From NCBI RefSeq assembly GCF_001704635.1, contig NZ_MAXF01000085.1, positions 1 to 64,000 on the forward strand: a stretch of 64,000 nt of DNA, given 5' to 3'. The notes under the pieces are model-generated. The model had not been told where the DNA came from, ran no database searches, and saw nothing but the letters and a program-made list of their open reading frames with translations. The DNA comes from Streptomyces sparsogenes (lineage in GTDB: Bacteria; Actinomycetota; Actinomycetes; Streptomycetales; Streptomycetaceae). Positions 8,352 through 17,140 of this stretch are shown piece by piece. Position 1 is the stretch's first letter. Each line of letters starts with the position of its first letter. The position numbers were made by a program, and so were the translations under genes.

Positions 8352-9668
8352 ATGGACGCCGCGTTCACCGAGGAACAGGACGGGATCCGCCGTACGCTGC
8401 GCGGACTGCTGCGGGAGCGATGCGGTCCCGACGAGGTCAAGGCGGCGGTCCGCACCGCGCCCGGCCACGACCCCGCCCTGTGGCGCCTCCTCGCCCGGCA
8501 GCTCGGACTGCCCGGCCTGGCCCTCCCCCCGGAGGTCGGCGGCGTCGGCTGCGGGCCCACCGAACTGGCCCTCGCCTGCGAGGAGGCCGGGCGCGCGCTC
8601 CTCCCGTCCCCGCTCACGGCCACGGCGGTGCTCGCAGCGCCCCTCGTCGACCGGCTCGGTACGGGCCCCCAGCGCGCAGAGCTGCTGCCGCGCATCGCGG
8701 ACGGAGAGCTGACTGCGGCGCTCGCGGTGCCCGGCGCGGAACTCGGCAGGGCACTCGGCCTGACCGGCGGGGACCGGGGCGGAGGCTGGGCGGGCGGCGG
8801 GCGCGCGGGGGGCGTGCAGGCGCGGGAGTGCGGTAAGGGTGGTGGTGAGGCGGGGAACTGGCGGCTGTACGGGCAGGTGGGCCAGGTCCTCGACGGGCAC
8901 AGCGCCGGGCTGCTGCTCGTCGCCGCGCGCACGGGCGGCTATACGGGTGGGCGGACGCTGCTGTTCCTCGTACGGGCCGGGGCGCCCGGCCTGGCCCGTA
9001 CGCGGCTGACCGCGCTGGACGAGACGCGGCCGCAGGGCCGGATCGAGCTGCGGGACGTAGCGGCCGAGCCGCTGGGAAATCCGGACGGCGGGGGCGGGGG
9101 CGGGGGCGCGGGGGGCGGCGTGGCGCCGGCGGATGCGCTGGCGCGGCTGGGCACGACGGCGGCCGCCGCGCTGGCCGCCGAGGCGGTGGGCGCGGCGGAC
9201 GCCGCACTGGGGCGGACGGTCGAGTACGTGCGGACGCGCGAGCAGTTCGGCCGGCCGATCGGGTCCTTCCAGGCCGTCAAGCACCGGCTGGCGGAGGTGT
9301 ACGTGAAGGTGGAGGAGGCGCGGTCGGCCGCGTACTACGCGGCGTGGGCCGCGGGTAGCGCCGCGGCGGCGAGCGGGCGGGGTCCGGACACCGGGGCGGC
9401 CGTCGCGAGCGGCCTCGCGCTGGCGACGGCGCTGGAGGCGCAGCTCGCCGCGGCCGGCGCGGCGGTGCAGCTGCACGGCGGCATCGGTTTCACCTGGGAA
9501 CATGACGCGCACCTCTACGTCAAGCGGGCCGCCTCCGACGAACTGCTCTTCGGGCCCGTGCACCGGCTGCGGGCGCACGCGGCCGAGCTGGAGGGCCTGT
9601 TCGCGCAGCCGGACGGGTCCGGCGCGACCATCGACGGCCATCTGGGCTGGAAGGCGGTGACGGTGTGA
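8352..9668 (+). CDS. acyl-CoA dehydrogenase family protein (FadE-like)
   Basis: FAD-dependent acyl-CoA dehydrogenase, 438 aa. C-terminal landmarks are clear: VEYVRTREQFGRPIGSFQAV (FAD/dimer region) and LHGGIGFTWEHDAHLYVKRA near the end; the N-terminal helical domain starts AFTEEQDGIRRTLRGLL. The middle beta domain carries unusual Gly-rich inserts (residues about 140-165 and a GGGGGGGAGGG run near 240) that lengthen the protein beyond the usual 370-390 aa. ChsE-type steroid dehydrogenases work as two-gene heteromers; no second FadE is present here. ATG 8352 is chosen over TTG 8346 because GGAGGT sits 8 nt upstream. Its stop overlaps the GTG of the next gene, so the two are translationally coupled. 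Confidence 0.9.
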   Translation: MDAAFTEEQDGIRRTLRGLLRERCGPDEVKAAVRTAPGHDPALWRLLARQLGLPGLALPPEVGGVGCGPTELALACEEAGRALLPSPLTATAVLAAPLVDRLGTGPQRAELLPRIADGELTAALAVPGAELGRALGLTGGDRGGGWAGGGRAGGVQARECGKGGGEAGNWRLYGQVGQVLDGHSAGLLLVAARTGGYTGGRTLLFLVRAGAPGLARTRLTALDETRPQGRIELRDVAAEPLGNPDGGGGGGGAGGGVAPADALARLGTTAAAALAAEAVGAADAALGRTVEYVRTREQFGRPIGSFQAVKHRLAEVYVKVEEARSAAYYAAWAAGSAAAASGRGPDTGAAVASGLALATALEAQLAAAGAAVQLHGGIGFTWEHDAHLYVKRAASDELLFGPVHRLRAHAAELEGLFAQPDGSGATIDGHLGWKAVTV

Positions 9669-10162
9669 AGGCGGACGAAGCGCGCCCGGGCCATGGGGTC
9701 CGGCTGATCCAGAAGGTCTCGTCCGGCCGGGCTTTTGCCAAGGTCGCGCCGCACGTCGTCCCGGCGCTCGACCGCGCCGTGCACCGGCTCACACGCGGCA
9801 AGGTGCTGCTGAGCGCCCGGATGCTGCCGGGCGTCATCCTGACGACGACGGGCGCGAAAAGCGGTCTGCCGCGGCGCACCCCGCTGGCCTGCATGCCGGA
9901 GGGCGACGGCACCTGGCTCCTGATCGGCAGCAACTTCGGCCGGCCGGGCCACCCGGCCTGGACCGCCAACCTGCTCGCCCACCCGGACGCCGAGATCAGC
10001 TGGAAGGGCCGCGACATCGCGGTCCGGGCGCGGCTGCTGGAGGGCGAGGAACGCGAGGAGGCCTGGGCGGCGGCGCTCCGCTTCTGGCCGCCCTACGCGG
10101 CGTACCAGGCGCGCGTGGAGCGCCGGATCCGGCTCTTCCGTCTGACGCGCGTGAACGCGTGA
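9665..10162 (+). CDS. nitroreductase/deazaflavin-dependent oxidoreductase (DDN-like)
   Basis: Small split-barrel protein (165 aa) of the DDN family, which in mycobacteria and streptomycetes uses F420H2. Recognisable segments are LLSARMLPGVILTTTGAKSG, RRTPLACMPEGDGTWLLIGS and FGRPGHPAWTANLLAHPDAE, the last a DDN hallmark. GTG 9665 overlaps the TGA of the acyl-CoA dehydrogenase (GTGA), so it is second in the operator-5 transcript. F420 supply is provided for by fbiC at 41708. Predicted role: F420H2-dependent reduction of a double bond or quinone in the same pathway; the substrate cannot be inferred. Confidence 0.87.
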   Translation: MKADEARPGHGVRLIQKVSSGRAFAKVAPHVVPALDRAVHRLTRGKVLLSARMLPGVILTTTGAKSGLPRRTPLACMPEGDGTWLLIGSNFGRPGHPAWTANLLAHPDAEISWKGRDIAVRARLLEGEEREEAWAAALRFWPPYAAYQARVERRIRLFRLTRVNA

Positions 10163-10746
10163 GGGCAGCGAGCGCGTGAGGCGGGTGACCGCGTCAGGCC
10201 GGTGACGCGCGTACCGCCGGCGCCGGATCGCTTCTGCGGCGCGCAGCGGCTGTTCAGGCGCGTGCGGCGCCGTCCGAAGGCGGGGCGGTGGCCGGGTGGT
10301 GCGCGCAGCGGGGTGGTGCGGGTGGAGCCCAGGGAGGGAGTGGTGCGCGCAGCGGCGTGGGGCCCGGGTGCGGGCTGCGGGGTGTGACGCGCGGGAGCGT
10401 GGTGCGGGCGCGGGCCGGGGAGTGGGCGGCGCGCGCGGCGGGGAGTGTGCGCGGGAGCGTGCTCCGGGCGCGGGCCCGAGGAACGAGCGGTGCGCGCGGG
10501 GCGGGAGCGTGGCGCCGGGCGCAGGTGGGGGCCGAGCGGAAGCGAGCCAGGAAGGCGGCCCCGGGGGGCGGGCCGGGGCGGGCCACTCGGGGGTGCCCGG
10601 TGGTCCGCCGGGGGGCGCGGGTTCCGCCGTGGGGGGTGACAGGACGTGCGGAACCGCGGAGCCGACCGACCCGCGCTGGTGGGCGAGCGGTACGGGGCCG
10701 AAGGGTCGGGCCCGGGCGCTCGCGACGCCGGCGCGCGTGATGCGTG
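10163..10746. repeat. 584-bp non-coding GC-rich region with degenerate repeats
   Basis: No gene is supported. The stretch is dominated by imperfect repetition of G/C-rich words, for example GTGGTGCGCGCAGCGG near 10300 and again near 10340, and GCGCGGGAGCGTG near 10390 and 10450. Open frames here are arginine/glycine-rich translations of the repeats without start signals or domains. It begins right after the stop of the DDN-like gene. Confidence 0.6.
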
Positions 10747-11394
10747 TTACTTGGGGGGCTTTCTGCCGGTGAGACCGAGGTGGACCAGCAGCGTCAGGGC
10801 CGGCTTCAGCTCGGCCTGCTTGACGCCCCAGCTCTGGAAGCCCTTCTGGTGACCGGCGACCGCGGCCAGCATGGCGACGATCGCGCCCGCGACGGCCGCC
10901 GGGCTGACGTCCTTGTCGTACCGGCCCTTCGCCTGGAGTTCCTTGACGGCGTCGGTCAGGGAATTGGTCACGGCGTTGAGGATCTTCATGCGGATCTTGT
11001 AGAACCGCTTGTCCCCCTCCGCCGCGCCGAGATCGACCACGCGCAGGGTGGCGTCATGTTTGCGCCAGAAGGAGAGGAAGCCCTCGACGATCTCCTCCGC
11101 CGCCTGGGCCCCCGACTTCCCGGCCCATGAGCGCCCGGCGACCAGATCGGTCAGGCCCGCGCCCTCCTTCGCCATCTCCTCCGCGATCTCGAGGACGGCG
11201 CCTTCGACATCGGGGAAGTACTGGTAGAACGTCGCGGGCGAGGTGCCGGCCTTGCGGGCGACGTCGATGACCTTGACGTCTCGGTACGGGGATGTGCTGA
11301 GCATCTCGCCGAGGCAGTCGAGCAGCTTCTGCCGCGTCGCCTGCCCGCGGCGACCGGCGACCCGCCCGTCGACGGTGCGTACTTGTCCTGTCAT
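10747..11394 (-). CDS. TetR family transcriptional regulator (candidate regulon repressor)
   Basis: TetR-type repressor, 215 aa. N-terminal helix-turn-helix at about residues 18-65: RQKLLDCLGEML, VKVIDVARKAGTSPATFYQYF, the canonical TetR fold with a YF end. The ligand domain is not diagnostic. It is the only TetR gene inside the first catabolic block. A degenerate copy of the island operator overlaps its own start codon (11386-11404), which would give autoregulation. On that basis it is the best local candidate for the protein that binds the ATCTGACG-type sites; this is inference. It does not resemble the KstR or KstR2 sequences as I remember them. A fatty or steroid acyl-CoA would be a natural inducer. 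Confidence 0.88.
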   Translation of the reverse strand: MTGQVRTVDGRVAGRRGQATRQKLLDCLGEMLSTSPYRDVKVIDVARKAGTSPATFYQYFPDVEGAVLEIAEEMAKEGAGLTDLVAGRSWAGKSGAQAAEEIVEGFLSFWRKHDATLRVVDLGAAEGDKRFYKIRMKILNAVTNSLTDAVKELQAKGRYDKDVSPAAVAGAIVAMLAAVAGHQKGFQSWGVKQAELKPALTLLVHLGLTGRKPPK

Positions 11395-11404
11395 GACGTC
11401 AGCT
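11386..11404. promoter_or_regulatory. degenerate operator overlapping the TetR start codon
   Basis: TCCTGTCATGACGTCAGCT keeps the right arm CGTCAG-T exactly as in sites 6 and 10, while the left arm keeps only CTG and the spacer-edge C; about 11 of 16 specified positions match. It covers the ATG (11394-11392) of the TetR gene. Weaker than the other copies and possibly coincidental. Confidence 0.35.
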
Positions 11405-12005
11405 TACCGAGGGGTGATCGAAGCGCGATCCGGCTGCGTGCAAATGGGGCCCGCATCCCGCACGGGTCTCCCGGCACGGCGCTGATCAGCGAGAACGAGC
11501 GATCAAGAGCTGCCCGGGAGGCCGCCCGCCGGGCCATCCCCGGCTCACCCGTTCGAGTGGGGCCTATTATCAACAGGCTGTGGATAACTTCGGTGGACAG
11601 CGTGACGGCGGGGTCACTCAAGGGCATCGTCGGACGGCCTGAAATAGACGTTGGGGCTCCTTGCGGCGCGCGCCCTCGGCGGGCGCCTGCTCAATGACCC
11701 CGAATATGCGCCGTACGGGCGTTTCCCGGTGCTTGCGGACAATCGGGGCGTACTTTTCGCCGCCCTCGGCCCCTCGGCGGCGGGCCCCCGCGCACGGAAA
11801 GCGGAGCGTAGCGGGGCCGGGGGCGTGGAGTTCCACGAGGTGGAGGCCGGCCGGGCGGCGCGCCGTGACACGACGAAATCGCCCCCGGGTTCGCAACCGC
11901 CGCCTTCGCCAGAGAGAATGCAGGATGCGTGCCGCCGGTTGGTTTGTCGGTGAGACGCTGCAGCGGGGTTGTATTTTTCAAGCCCCACGGGGAGGTGGCA
12001 GGCAA
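11405..12005. other. 601-bp intergenic region, no gene seen
   Basis: Divergent spacer between the TetR gene and the kinase gene. Open frames here have no convincing start or domain. It contains a perfect DnaA-box-like TGTGGATAA at 11579-11587 in a local A/T-rich patch, and a second A/T-rich patch (TTGTATTTTTCA near 11970) shortly before the kinase Shine-Dalgarno, which may hold the kinase promoter. Confidence 0.5.
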
Positions 12006-14873
12006 GTGGTGGAGCAGCTGACGCAGCACGATCCGAGGCGTATCGGCCCGTTCGAGGTGCTCGGCCGGCTCGGCGCGGGCGGCATGGGGCTGGTCTATCT
12101 GGCGCGCTCGGCGTCCGGCCGGCGGGTCGCGATCAAGACGGTGCGCACCGAGCTCGCCGAGGACCAGCTGTTCCGTGTCCGCTTCACGCGCGAGGTGGAG
12201 GCGGCGCGAGCGGTCAGCGGCTTCTACACGGCCGCCGTCGTGGACGCCGATCCGCGCGCCGCGGTGCCGTGGCTGGCCACCGCGTACGTACCGGCTCCCT
12301 CCCTCGAGGAGATAGTCAATGAGTGCGGGCCGCTGCCGGCTCAGGCGGTGCGCTGGCTGGCGGCCGGGGTCGCCGAGGCGCTGCAGTCCATCCACGGCGC
12401 GGGCCTGGTCCACCGGGACCTGAAGCCGTCGAACGTGCTGGTCGTCGAGGACGGCCCGCGAGTGATCGACTTCGGTATCGCCTCGGGGGTCTCCAACACC
12501 CGGCTCACGATGACCAACGTGGCGGTCGGCACCCCGGCCTATATGTCGCCCGAGCAGGCGCGCGACTCGCGCAGCGTGACGGGGGCGAGCGACATCTTCT
12601 CGCTCGGCTCGACGCTGACCTTCGCGGCGACCGGGCACGCCCCGTTCCACGGCGCCAACCCGGTCGAGACCGTGTTCATGCTGCTGCGGGAGGGCCCGGA
12701 TCTGACCGGCCTGCCGGACGAGCTGCGGCCGCTCATCGAGTCCTGCATGCAGATGGAGCCCGAGCGCAGGCCCTCCCCGGCCGATCTGCAGTCGCAGCTG
12801 GCCCCGCACCTGTTCGCCTCCAACGCCGAGGACAGCGGTACGGCCTCGGCCTGGCTGCCGGGCGGCGCGGTGGCGCTGATCGAGCGCAAGCGCAACGGGC
12901 GGAACCAGATCGCGCGCGCCGCGCGGGGCTCGGACGGCCGCCCCGGTGGCGACGGTGTGAGCGGCGACGGCGGGGGCCGGTCGGCCGTGCCGCTGCCGCC
13001 GGAGCGCCCGCCGACGCCCGCGCCGGGGTACGAGCCCGCGCGCGGGCCGGGCGCGGGGCGCGGCCGGCACAGCGCGCCTCCCGGCGCCTCCGGGTGGGAG
13101 CCCGTGGGCGCGGGCGACCCGCGCGGCGGCCTGCGCACCAACAACGCGAATCCGCCCCACCCGTCGAACGCCCCTCATCCGTCGAATGCCCCCCACCCGT
13201 CGAGCGCGCCTCATCCGTCGAGCGCGCCTCATCCGTCGAACCCGCCCGGCCCGCCCGGCCCGCTGAGCGCCATCGGCCCCGGGCGGCACGCCGCACCCGC
13301 GGCGGGGGCGCCGTCGGCCGCGCCGTCCGGGCCGCCTTCCGCGCAGGGGCCCACCGGACCCGCCGGCCCCGTCGGATCCACCGGACCCGCCGGCCCCGTC
13401 GGCTCCATCGGTCCTGGTCCCGCGGCCGTCGGCTCCGCGGGCCCGGCGCCCGCGGGCGCCGCGCCTGCCGGGGCCGACGCGTCGGTCCGCCTGCCCGGTT
13501 CCAAGGTGCCCATCGGCCCGGGCCCCCGGGCCACGGACGGGCGGGGCGCGCCGCAGCAGCACGAGACGGGCCCGGCCACCGGCTGGGTGCGGCCGCCGGG
13601 AGGCCATCCCGGCGGGGCCACCGGGGGCGAGGGCGGCATCGCGACGGCCGCCGTTCCGCCGCCGTCCTCCCCGCCCACCTCGGCCCCCTCGCCGGACGCC
13701 TCCGAGCCCCCGGGCGGGGGAGCGGCGCCCGGCCGTTGGCGCCCCTGGCGCTTCCGCATGTCCAACGACGTGTGGGGCACCCCGGCCGTGGCGGGCGACC
13801 TGCTGTACGTCACCTCCTTCGAGGTGCACGCGCTGGACGTGGCCACGGGCCGCCGGCAGTTCAAGACGCGCGACGTGGCCTGGGCCATGGCCGTCTCGAA
13901 CGGCCGGATCCACGCCTCGGACGGGCCCACGCTGTACGCGCTGGACGCGGAGGACGGCGCCGAGCGGTGGCGGCTGTCCACGGACGGCTGGGTCTACTCG
14001 CTCAAGGTGGACCGCGGCACGGTGGTGACCGGCACGCGCGGCGGCGGCGTCCAGGCCTGGGAGGCCGCGAACGGCGAGCTGCTGTGGGAGATGCACGGCG
14101 CCCAGACCGACTTCGAGACCCCGGAGTCCGGGCCCGCCATCCACGACGGCACGGTCTTCGTGTGGGCGGACGCGCGGCTGCGCGCCCTGGAGGCGCGTAC
14201 GGGGGTGGAGCGCTGGTCGTACCCGATCGGCGACGCGGCGTCCTGCGGCGGGGTGCCGGTCCGGCTGCTGTCGGCCCCCGACGGGGTGGTGTACGTCGCG
14301 GCGGGCACGCGCGTGCTGGCGATCGACATCGCGCGCGGAGAGGTGCGGTGGCGCTTCGAGGCGCCCGCCGTCTTCCTGTGCGCCCCCGCGTACGCGCCGG
14401 GGCCCGCGGTGACGGGCGGCGGCGTCTACATCGCGGACTACCTCGGCACGGTCTACGCCCTCGACGCGGCGAACGGCCGCGACCGCTGGCGGATCGCCAC
14501 CGAGGCGCGCCAGTCGATCGAGCCGGTGCTGGTGGTGGACGGATCGGTGCACCTGGGCAGCGGCAGCGCGCTGTACACGCTGGACGCGGTCACCGGCACG
14601 CCGAAGTGGCGCTTCGCGGCGGGCGGCGAGGTCATCGGCTCCCCGGTGGTCGCGGACGGGCGGGTCCACTTCGGCTCGGCCGACCACTGCCTCTACACGG
14701 TCGACGCCGCGGGCGGCCAGCTGCGCTGGAAGCTCGCGACGGGTGGCGAGATCACCGGCTCGCCGGTGGCCGCGGGCGGCGTGGTGTACGCGTGCAGCAA
14801 GGACCGCTGCGTCTACGCGCTGGACGCGGTCAAGGGCACCGGGCAGTCGCGGGCGTCGGCCCGTCAGAGCTAG
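12006..14873 (+). CDS. Ser/Thr protein kinase with C-terminal PQQ-type beta-propeller (AfsK-like)
   Basis: Eukaryotic-type Ser/Thr kinase, 955 aa. Kinase domain about 12-285: glycine loop [11 protein letters not shown] (24-34), VAIKTV lysine, HRDLKPSN catalytic loop near 135, DFG near 154, SPEQA in place of APE near 180. It is followed by a long Pro/Ala/Gly linker (about 290-575) with HPSNAP and [10 protein letters not shown] repeats, then a propeller built from repeats such as [26 protein letters not shown] and [13 protein letters not shown]. AfsK of S. coelicolor has the same kinase-plus-PQQ order but is shorter (about 800 aa); the linker explains the difference. No transmembrane helix is obvious. 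GTG 12006 (or 12009) follows GGGGAGGT. An AfsR-like protein, the kinase's expected target class, is encoded at 25.7 kb. Confidence 0.92.
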   Translation: MVEQLTQHDPRRIGPFEVLGRLGAGGMGLVYLARSASGRRVAIKTVRTELAEDQLFRVRFTREVEAARAVSGFYTAAVVDADPRAAVPWLATAYVPAPSLEEIVNECGPLPAQAVRWLAAGVAEALQSIHGAGLVHRDLKPSNVLVVEDGPRVIDFGIASGVSNTRLTMTNVAVGTPAYMSPEQARDSRSVTGASDIFSLGSTLTFAATGHAPFHGANPVETVFMLLREGPDLTGLPDELRPLIESCMQMEPERRPSPADLQSQLAPHLFASNAEDSGTASAWLPGGAVALIERKRNGRNQIARAARGSDGRPGGDGVSGDGGGRSAVPLPPERPPTPAPGYEPARGPGAGRGRHSAPPGASGWEPVGAGDPRGGLRTNNANPPHPSNAPHPSNAPHPSSAPHPSSAPHPSNPPGPPGPLSAIGPGRHAAPAAGAPSAAPSGPPSAQGPTGPAGPVGSTGPAGPVGSIGPGPAAVGSAGPAPAGAAPAGADASVRLPGSKVPIGPGPRATDGRGAPQQHETGPATGWVRPPGGHPGGATGGEGGIATAAVPPPSSPPTSAPSPDASEPPGGGAAPGRWRPWRFRMSNDVWGTPAVAGDLLYVTSFEVHALDVATGRRQFKTRDVAWAMAVSNGRIHASDGPTLYALDAEDGAERWRLSTDGWVYSLKVDRGTVVTGTRGGGVQAWEAANGELLWEMHGAQTDFETPESGPAIHDGTVFVWADARLRALEARTGVERWSYPIGDAASCGGVPVRLLSAPDGVVYVAAGTRVLAIDIARGEVRWRFEAPAVFLCAPAYAPGPAVTGGGVYIADYLGTVYALDAANGRDRWRIATEARQSIEPVLVVDGSVHLGSGSALYTLDAVTGTPKWRFAAGGEVIGSPVVADGRVHFGSADHCLYTVDAAGGQLRWKLATGGEITGSPVAAGGVVYACSKDRCVYALDAVKGTGQSRASARQS
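13146..13440 (+). repeat. in-frame tandem repeats in the kinase linker
   Basis: Two adjacent coding repeats: six copies of an 18-bp unit giving [12 protein letters not shown] (about 13159-13245), then a collagen-like Gly-Pro-x array ([10 protein letters not shown] and [10 protein letters not shown], about 13340-13420). Both units are multiples of three, so copy number can change without frame loss. Confidence 0.75.
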
Positions 14874-15018
14874 CTCGCGGCGCTCCTGGCGCCCGGCGGG
14901 AGAGCCGGCTCCCGGCGAGACGCAATGCTGTGTACCTGACAGCGCCTGCTACCGTGGCGGGCGCTGTCCCGGACCCGGTGGGGCCCGGGAGATCGACGCG
15001 GAATCGGGGGCTGGACAC

Positions 15019-15591
15019 ATGATGCGGCGTGGTCTGCGGCTGACGGCCGTGGTCGCGGTGGTGCTGGTGGCGCTCACCGGCTTCAAGAGCCGTGGCGGAC
15101 GGCACGGTTCGGGCGGCGGAGGCGGCTGCTCCAACTCCAGCTCCAGCTCCCACCACTCCAGCTCGGGCTCCGGCTCCGGCGGCTACTCCGACTCCGACGA
15201 CTACAACTCCTCGACCGGCTCCTCCGGCGCGGACTCGGGCGGCTACCGCTACAACGACCGCTACGACAGCAACGACTCCTCGTCGAGCAGCGGTTCCTCG
15301 TCCGGCTCCGCCAAGTCGGACCGGCCCGTGTCGACCGCGACCGTCGTCAGGTGCGCCGGCAAGGACAAGAGCGGCGATCCGGCCGCGACGGTGAAGGTGC
15401 GCAACGACACGGGCACGTCCCGGACGTTCGTCGTCGAGATGGAGTTCCGCGACAAGCAGGGGGCGAAGGTGACCTCGGGCAGCGCGTACGCCCGCGTCCC
15501 CGCGAAGAAGACGAAGAGCGTGAAGGTTCTTCTGGATGATCCCGGGGTTGTGGGAACCGTAGTGACGTGTGAGGTCGTCTCCGTCGACTGA
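15019..15591 (+). CDS. small secreted Ser/Gly-rich protein, paralogue of the next gene
   Basis: 190 aa. N-terminal signal region MMRRGLRLTAVVAVVLVALTGF, then a Ser/Gly/Tyr/Asp low-complexity linker (about 35-110), then a compact beta-type domain (VRCAGKDKSGDPAATVKVRN ... VVTCEVVSVD) with two cysteines, like FxLYD/DUF-type extracellular domains. The downstream paralogue has the lipoprotein motif LTGC at the equivalent point; here Cys is replaced by Phe (LTGF), so lipid attachment is lost and the product should be released or stay anchored by its signal helix. ATG 15019 and ATG 15022 are adjacent; the frame is open further upstream but the signal sequence fixes the start. Function unknown. Confidence 0.8.
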   Translation: MMRRGLRLTAVVAVVLVALTGFKSRGGRHGSGGGGGCSNSSSSSHHSSSGSGSGGYSDSDDYNSSTGSSGADSGGYRYNDRYDSNDSSSSSGSSSGSAKSDRPVSTATVVRCAGKDKSGDPAATVKVRNDTGTSRTFVVEMEFRDKQGAKVTSGSAYARVPAKKTKSVKVLLDDPGVVGTVVTCEVVSVD

Positions 15592-15730
15592 AAGGGCCGT
15601 GCCGCTGAAACGGCCGTGCCGCAGCCCCTCTTGAGGTGACGTCGGGGGAGGGGACTCCCCTGCGTAGGGTGGCGTGCACTCGTCAATGGCTCGGGTCGAC
15701 TCATATCTGTCTTTTCATCGGGGGTAATTC

Positions 15731-16285
15731 ATGCATCGCCGCTCCATGCGCCTTGTCGCCGTCGCCGCGATCGGGTTGTTGGCCCTGACCGGCTGCGGCA
15801 AGAAGGGCAGGCACAGCAGCGGGTCCGGCGGCTTCGTCTCCGGCGGCGCGGGCGACGCGCCGCTGTCCACCCCCAGCGGGCTCCCGACCGATCTGCCGAC
15901 GGGCCTCCCGTCGGGGGTCCCGTCGTACACCCCCGGCTACACCCCGTCGTACACGCCGTCGCCGTCGTACAGCTACTCCACGGCGCCCAGCTACGACACG
16001 GACGCCAGGAACGACATCTCCGCCAGCGGCTGCGACTACAACGAGTCGACCAGCTCTCTCGAGTACACGCTGACCGTCAACAACAACGAGACGCAGTCCA
16101 TGCGCTTCTCGATCAGCATCGTCTGGAACGACAACGCCGATCAGGGCCTACTCGGCTCGGACTACCAGTCCGTCACCGTGGCGCCCGGCAGCAGCCAGAC
16201 GGTGAAGGCCACCTCGTACCGCACCCTCTACAAGGCGACCACCTTCACCTGCAAGATCCAGTCGGCCTACAAGTTCGCGAACTGA
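15731..16285 (+). CDS. putative lipoprotein with C-terminal beta domain
   Basis: 184 aa. Signal peptide with a clear lipobox, GLLALTGCGKKG (Cys near residue 22), predicting a diacylglyceryl-anchored protein on the outer face of the membrane. A flexible Ser/Thr/Tyr/Pro linker (PSYTPGYTPSYTPSPSYSYS) leads to a domain with ASGCDYNESTSSLEYTLTVN and TTFTCKIQSAYKF, two cysteines that could pair. GGGGGTAA is placed 5 nt before ATG. It is a paralogue of 15019-15591, 139 bp upstream. Linker plus small beta domain suggests a surface binding or spacer role; nothing specific can be assigned. Confidence 0.85.
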   Translation: MHRRSMRLVAVAAIGLLALTGCGKKGRHSSGSGGFVSGGAGDAPLSTPSGLPTDLPTGLPSGVPSYTPGYTPSYTPSPSYSYSTAPSYDTDARNDISASGCDYNESTSSLEYTLTVNNNETQSMRFSISIVWNDNADQGLLGSDYQSVTVAPGSSQTVKATSYRTLYKATTFTCKIQSAYKFAN

Positions 16286-16305
16286 CACGCTGTTCCCACC
16301 CACCC

Positions 16306-17076
16306 TCACCGCCTGCGGAACCCGGGCGTACGGGCGGCGAACAGCCCGGCCTGGCGCTCCGGCGGCAGGTTCCCCAGCGCGATGAGGTGCGGGGCCTGCG
16401 CCAGGGCCTGGGCCAGGGTCGCCTCCTTGGCCGCCCACACCGCACGTACCGTCCCCTGCACGGCCGCCGTCGGATACGACGCGATGACGGCGGCGGCGCG
16501 CAGGGCGGCGGCGACCGGGTCGGCGCCGGCCTCCGTCACCTCGCTGACCAGGCCGATCTCATACGCGCGCCGGGCCGTGAGCCGCTCGGCGGTGCCCATC
16601 AGCGCCATCCGGGCGACCTCGCCCATCGGCATGCGCTGCGCCATGTAGACCGCCTCGTAGGCGCTGACCATGCCATAGCTGGTGTGCGGGTCGAAGAACG
16701 TGGCGTGCTCGGCGGCGACGATGAACTCGGCCTCGCCCAGCAAGTAGAACGCCCCGCCGCAGGCCATGCCGCCGACCGCGGCGACGACCGGCTTCCACAG
16801 GTCGTTCGCCTTGGGGCCGATGGTCAGCAGCGGATCGTCGACCGAGTACGGCGAGGGCGGCTGGGCCACCCGCACCGCGCGGTCGATGCCGGTGCAGAAG
16901 GCGCGGTCGCCCGCCCCGGTGAGCACCACGGCCCGCACGGACTCGTCGAACCGGAAGCCGCGCCAGACGGCGGCCAGCTCCTCGGCCGTCTCCAGGTCGA
17001 TGGCGTTGTGCCGCTCGGGCCGGTCGAGCGTGACGACCGCGACGCCGCCGTCCTCGACCCGCGTCCGCACCGTCAT
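16306..17076 (-). CDS. enoyl-CoA hydratase/isomerase family protein
   Basis: Crotonase family, 256 aa, likely acting on an acyl-CoA. First oxyanion segment DRAFCTGIDRA, second AAVGGMACGGAFYLLGEAEF, then DPHTSYGMVSAYEAVYMAQR where homologues place their acid residues. ATG 17076 is part of a 32-bp motif repeated three times upstream (see 17077-17140): its first eight codons (MTVRTRVE) also appear as two truncated mini-ORFs. Coupling to the DUF35 gene therefore runs through a chain of ATGA overlaps. Third gene of the thiolase-DUF35-crotonase operon that diverges from the FadD-type ligase. Confidence 0.9.
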   Translation of the reverse strand: MTVRTRVEDGGVAVVTLDRPERHNAIDLETAEELAAVWRGFRFDESVRAVVLTGAGDRAFCTGIDRAVRVAQPPSPYSVDDPLLTIGPKANDLWKPVVAAVGGMACGGAFYLLGEAEFIVAAEHATFFDPHTSYGMVSAYEAVYMAQRMPMGEVARMALMGTAERLTARRAYEIGLVSEVTEAGADPVAAALRAAAVIASYPTAAVQGTVRAVWAAKEATLAQALAQAPHLIALGNLPPERQAGLFAARTPGFRRR

Positions 17077-17140
17077 GACCGCTCCAGGTCCCGCGTTCGC
17101 ACCGTCATGACCGCTTCTCGACCCGCGTTCGCACCGTCAT
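17073..17140 (-). repeat. 32-bp stop/start junction triplication forming two coupled mini-ORFs
   Basis: Reading the minus strand, ATGACGGTGCGAACGCGGG occurs at 17140 and 17108 and, with one change (GCGGACG), at 17076, exactly 32 bp apart. The first ATG overlaps the TGA of the DUF35 gene. Mini-ORF 1 (17140-17105) reads MTVRTRVEKRS and ends in a TGA that overlaps the second ATG. Mini-ORF 2 (17108-17073) reads MTVRTRDLERS and its TGA overlaps the true ATG of the enoyl-CoA hydratase. Because 32 = 36 minus 4, each copy recreates the 4-base ATGA overlap. Confidence 0.9.

Noticed and set aside
10254..10740. Possible short genes in the G-rich stretch
   Set aside because: All frames are translations of GC-rich repeats (Arg/Ala/Gly), with no ribosome site or homology-like pattern.
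11579..11587. DnaA box or replication origin
   Set aside because: A single TGTGGATAA here and another at 39531 are not clustered, and no dnaA, dnaN or gyrase genes are near; chance occurrence is plausible.
11691..14687. 998-residue minus-strand frame opposite the kinase
   Set aside because: Arg/Gly/Pro-rich shadow; all kinase and propeller motifs are on the plus strand.
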